Below are positions 60,166 through 64,000 of a stretch of 64,000 nt of DNA, in pieces. The notes under the pieces were generated by a model. The model searched no databases. It was not told the DNA's origin and worked only from the letters and a program-made list of their open reading frames with translations. Source of the stretch: Loripinus fragilis (lineage: Eukaryota > Mollusca > Bivalvia > Lucinida > Lucinidae); assembly GCA_964019695.1 (NCBI GenBank), contig OZ026524.1, positions 25,646,164 to 25,710,163 on the forward strand, in the 5' to 3' direction. The stretch's first letter is position 1; each line of letters begins with the position of its first letter. The position numbers were made by a program, and so were the translations under genes.

Positions 60166-60376
60166 AATCAAGAGCGCAGTGGCTCAGTGGTAGAGTGTTT
60201 GACTTGAGACCGAGGGGCAGCAGGTTCAAGCTTCACCGGCGTCACTGCATTGTGTCCTTGAACAAGAACATAAATCCTAGCTTAGAACTGGTTCAACCAG
60301 GAAGACCTGTCCCTATATAACTGAAAGATTGTTGATGGGACGTAAAGAATCAAATCAAACAAACAAATTAATCAAG
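60166..60376 (+). mobile_element. SINE S1, copy with short target duplication
   Basis: Body 60173-60369. AATCAAG flanks both sides (60166-60172, 60370-60376). A box intact; B box GGTTCAAGCT degenerate; typical GGGACGTAAAGAATC tail. Confidence 0.9.
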
Positions 60377-61325
60377 ATTGTACATTTCTGCTAGCTCCCC
60401 AGAGCCATCCTTGTTTGCGTACCAGGATTTCGGCTTTTAGAGGCTATATTGGCCAATTGCAAAAAATAACATCCTGACTTTGTTGCATGCCAACAACATA
60501 GGTGCAGACAATCTTATGAATGCGCACAAACTGATCAACACGTTTGATGTTCAATCTCTGGAAAGTCAACATACTAGTCTCTGAAGCCAAACAGACTCGC
60601 CTGATCACTTACCTTGAAGATAGGCTTACTCCCGTTACAATCCAATTATTATTTAGGTCATGCATGAATTCACTAAATTAATCCCTTGACAATACATATA
60701 CAAGCGCAGCTATCCAGTGAGATCAGACCCATAACTTTCGACCCATACATTAATTAAAGTCATGTCTCTGCAAGATTAATGTGGTCATCTTGCTACACAG
60801 TGTGGAGTTTTTAATTTTGTTCCATCATACCTCCCTCCAATGAATGGCCTCTAGAATAAAATGAATTCTGGTATATTTTGGCAAATGATTAAGTTTGTGC
60901 ATCATTGATTTACATTATGTAGACGACAATTGATATGTATCATAAACAAAGAACAAAATCACGACACCGATTACAGCATTCAGAACCCATCTCATACTTA
61001 GATGTTTTGAACTATTCTAGATAGCACCAGATGATCTACGTTGTGACCTAGGCACAAAAAATGTGCTTCTGCAACCCTTTTTAAACACATAGCTTCAGAC
61101 TCAGTTGTTGGATTTCACATCTTCATGTACGGAAACTGTTTCCAATCAGCGAATAGAGTCATGGCGGGAAAGGCTGGGGCGCCAGGGAACACATTGCTTG
61201 ATACGCTTTTTAAAGACCTGAGAGATATAGGATCATTTCAAGACACTAACCCCATTTTATGTTGAATGTGTCTGACTCTGTTTTATTGATCTGATCTAAT
61301 TAAGCAAAACTATATAGAAACGCCC
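60377..61325. other. No gene seen
   Basis: No frame, repeat or motif recognised. Confidence 0.45.
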
Positions 61326-61600
61326 AAAACAGATGAGTATGGCCAAGAAATACTACAAGCATAGACCACAGATTAACCCATGACACCAGAGGGGAAGATA
61401 CAAAGAACACTGACAGCCACACGACAACATTATAAAAGTGAAGCAACCAGCTCTCTATACCTCAGCAAGATGACAACAAACTAGAAAGGACAATAAGAAG
61501 TAAACTATAAAACAAAGACCAAACACTTGGGAGCAACAACAAACAATGAATCATCAAGAACAGAATCACCACCTCAGAACAGACAGCAGCCTAGGCTACT
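61326..61600 (+). repeat. Dispersed repeat family B, diverged copy
   Basis: ATGAGTATGGCCAAGAAATA at the start and ACAGACAGCAGCCTAGGCTA at the end match family B. It directly abuts an inverted family A copy. Confidence 0.7.
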
Positions 61601-61604
61601 GGGG

Positions 61605-61935
61605 TGGAAACATCTTTGTGTCTTGATCCACATCTGAGCTAAGGGTGAGGTTGGCGCTGTGAAACTGGTTTAAACACTCGAGTACAATATTTTACTGGCG
61701 TTTCCAAGGCGGTCCTTCTTTTGTGGATCATTTGTGTAATTTATGTCTTGTGTTTGTCGTTTATTGCTGCCGTGTGGTCACCTGCTGGGAAAGGGCTGAC
61801 CTCATGGCTCTTGTTTGTGAAGTTTAATCATGTTTTTGTTACTTTCCTATGTGGTATCCTGGGTCAGGTGGGGTACTTGATTGTATCGTTTCCTGATCTT
61901 TGCCGTCATTCTTACTTATATATATTTTACTGGCC
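61605..61935 (-). repeat. Dispersed repeat family A, minus copy
   Basis: The complement matches 47140-47475, including TGTGTCTTGATCCACATCTG, GGTCACCTGCTGGGAAAGGG and GGTCAGGTGGGGTACTTGAT. Confidence 0.85.
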
Positions 61936-62627
61936 AAATTTGTGCCCTAGTTGCTGCCGTTGTTAAAACACAAAGAGTGTTCAGCTCACATTGTGGCTTC
62001 TTAGCTTGTGTAGAACTGGAATCTATATTCAATAAGAGCGCAGAGAAAATGTAGATATATAAGAAGGATAGCCTGATATACTATACTCAATGGTCACATA
62101 GAGTTTGGAACACTGGTAGATCAAGTTGATGTAACAACATGTTAAGAAATGTATAATTTGAAGACGTGTTTAAATGAATTTCTGTCAATACTGAGCCTTA
62201 TAAAACTCAAGAACTGATTTTGAAACGTAAGTGAATTTGTTCATTGGACTTAAAGACCTACTGAAAAAACTCTGAAACACTCACGTTTTGCTTTATACAC
62301 ATGTACCAGTGAACACAAGTTCTATTAACTAATTTCACCTGCAGTAGATTTGCTTAATATGATAACAGTGGTGGTAGGAAATTAAAAGGTTTGCTTTGAC
62401 GGTTCCAAATTAAAGACTTATCTATAAATGAGAGGGTTTGGGCCTGATGCTGTGTCTGCTGTCAGGACCGCCAGGGTTTACCTGTTTGATTTCTTTTGCT
62501 ACGGTGTTCAGTTGTATGTTCTGTTGAGCCTTATCTATGTTTTATCTCCTTGATTTATCTTGATTTATATGTACTTGGAGACGAGTCATAGATAAGTTAG
62601 GGATCTTTCCTGTGAACAAAACAAATA
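61936..62627. other. No gene seen
   Basis: Featureless spacer between family A copies. Confidence 0.4.
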
Positions 62628-62790
62628 TGTGTCTTGATCCACATCAGAATTAAGGGTGAGGTTGGTACTGTGAAACTAGTTTAAGCCCTCCAGTAATTTT
62701 CTTACTGACCATTCCAAGGTGGTATGTCCTTTGTGGATCTTTTTTATGTTTTTGTCTTTGCTATATTGTCTTGTCTGTGTCATGCAGCCT
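62628..62790 (-). repeat. Dispersed repeat family A, truncated minus copy
   Basis: TGTGTCTTGATCCACATCAG, AAGGGTGAGGTTGG and CCATTCCAAGGTGG match the 3' half of family A. Confidence 0.8.
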
Positions 62791-63039
62791 TGTGCCTACC
62801 ACAGGCACTCAGAGTAAATTGTTAAATACAACATTGGGTTAAAAACTCTTCTGCAACAAGGCATACCAGAACCTATATTTTATGGTGATTTAGTTTATAA
62901 ATTCAAACGAATTGTTGGAAAACCTAATTTTAGTGATCAATTCAAAAAGATAGTAAAACGTTATATAAGGGTTTGATATAACTTGGATATCATGTGACAG
63001 TCTGCATGCCTAGTTTTAAACCCAATCACAGTTTATAGC

Positions 63040-63410
63040 TATGGTTTCCTCTTTAATTGCATGACGGTGGTCAGGCCTCAGACTCTATGATGGCCCTGAC
63101 GTAAAGCTTCAATCGGTGGGTTGGTGCCTGATGCTTATCTGTAGCTGGACCCACCGTGGCTCAACTTGAGGTTTTCTATAGCTCTGATTATCTGTGAGTC
63201 ATGAGCCCTTTTCTTTGTTTCATCATGGTGTGTTAATTTGATTAGAGTGTTTCTCCACGATGATACATTGCATTAGTTAGATGGCCTCCATGCGATCTGA
63301 ACATTTCTTGTACTTCAACAACAGCAGAATCTAAGGCAAAGATTTGGTACCAGTAAAATGCATTTTACCCCCCCCCCCCCACCCCGGTGGCTTAGGCTGC
63401 TGACCGTTCT
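63040..63410 (-). repeat. Dispersed repeat family C, copy 2
   Basis: Matches 31615-31970 throughout and ends in a C run (about 63369-63382) followed by the CTTAGGCTGCTGACC block. Confidence 0.8.
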
Positions 63411-64000
63411 ATGTGTTGACTCACCAGGATTCAACTTTTGGCATTTATTTCCTCCAGTGTTCCAGTGGCGATGCGAAATGTCAGAGTATGCGTTGATTTT
63501 GTTAACTCTTCATACTTGAACCACCATGGTTTTGATTCCTTTGTTGTGTGTGTTGATTTATTGATGAGTTAGAAACATCCACGTGGGCCATTCAAATGCA
63601 TGTTTTAGAACCATATCGAAAGTGAGGATGAGGACTAAACCCTCGTAAAGTTAACTTAAATCCACTAGTAACGCATTCCAAGTTGATGCTTTGTTGTGGT
63701 TAATTGCTGTTCTGTGTTATCATATCATTGTCCTATTTAAGCTGTAATTTTTATTCAGTTACGTTTGAATTCAGAGTCACCACCTGTTTGGAAAATAGCT
63801 GCTTACTTGGTTCATTATATGTCATTTGTTTTCTCCTATCAATCTCGCTGTGACTCTTTTACCTTGTGGTTTTATGGGCAGGGTTTAGAAACTAATTGTA
63901 TCCGTTCCTGACATTGCTTTGCTTCATTTCCAAGTAAATAAATATTTGGTTTATCTAGATGTATGCAATCTTCATTCTGAATTAAGTTAATACAAATTCC
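63411..64000. other. No gene seen
   Basis: Possibly another diverged family A/C relative (TTTTACCTTGTGGTTTTATG, TTGTATCCGTTCCTGA near 63860-63910), but too weak to call. Confidence 0.35.

Overview
The window reads as eukaryotic, AT-rich and repeat-dense DNA with very little coding sequence. Genes have GT-AG introns, tRNA-derived SINEs with A and B boxes are common, and there are non-LTR and Tc1/mariner-type elements plus many short palindromic (MITE-like) repeats. Together with the repeat style, this suggests a marine invertebrate, most likely a bivalve mollusc. That assignment is inference; no rRNA or other marker gene is present.

Region 1-22300 is one gene on the + strand: a monocarboxylate-transporter-like (SLC16/MCT, major facilitator) protein in five coding exons (about 103-297, 2327-2470, 3801-4454, 5840-6004, 21800-21969). 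All four introns are phase 1 with clean GT/AG borders, and about 440 codons are present. The weak point is exon 1: the reading frame breaks inside the family hallmark DGGWGWVV. Intron 4 (15.8 kb) holds a 5.5 kb TIR element flanked by TA and a homogeneous array of a 379 bp unit. There are 21 tRNA-like A/B-box modules in the array, and each unit has a single T6 run just before the next module.

Region 22300-36800 shows no convincing gene. It holds SINEs, MITEs, a 1.34 kb mariner-type element without transposase, a 0.58 kb fold-back element and hairpin repeats.

Region 36800-41080 is a transposon graveyard: a DDE (Tnp4-like) plus SWIM-type transposase frame broken by stop codons, an inverted head-to-head pair of truncated Tc1-like transposase copies inside one TA-flanked element, and a non-LTR reverse transcriptase tail. 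A 42 bp minisatellite follows (41080-42550).

Region 44900-48830 (- strand) is a degenerate APE-type non-LTR retrotransposon with a 2A-like motif (GDVEVNPGP) upstream of the endonuclease. It is interrupted by a dispersed repeat.

Region 49000-64000 is repeat-derived: a 0.45 kb tandem family with a clean 951 bp TA insertion, a 1.1 kb triplicated segment, further SINEs and copies of one dispersed non-coding repeat family (called A/B/C here). The transporter is the only host gene I can support. No operon, CRISPR, rRNA or intact tRNA gene is seen.
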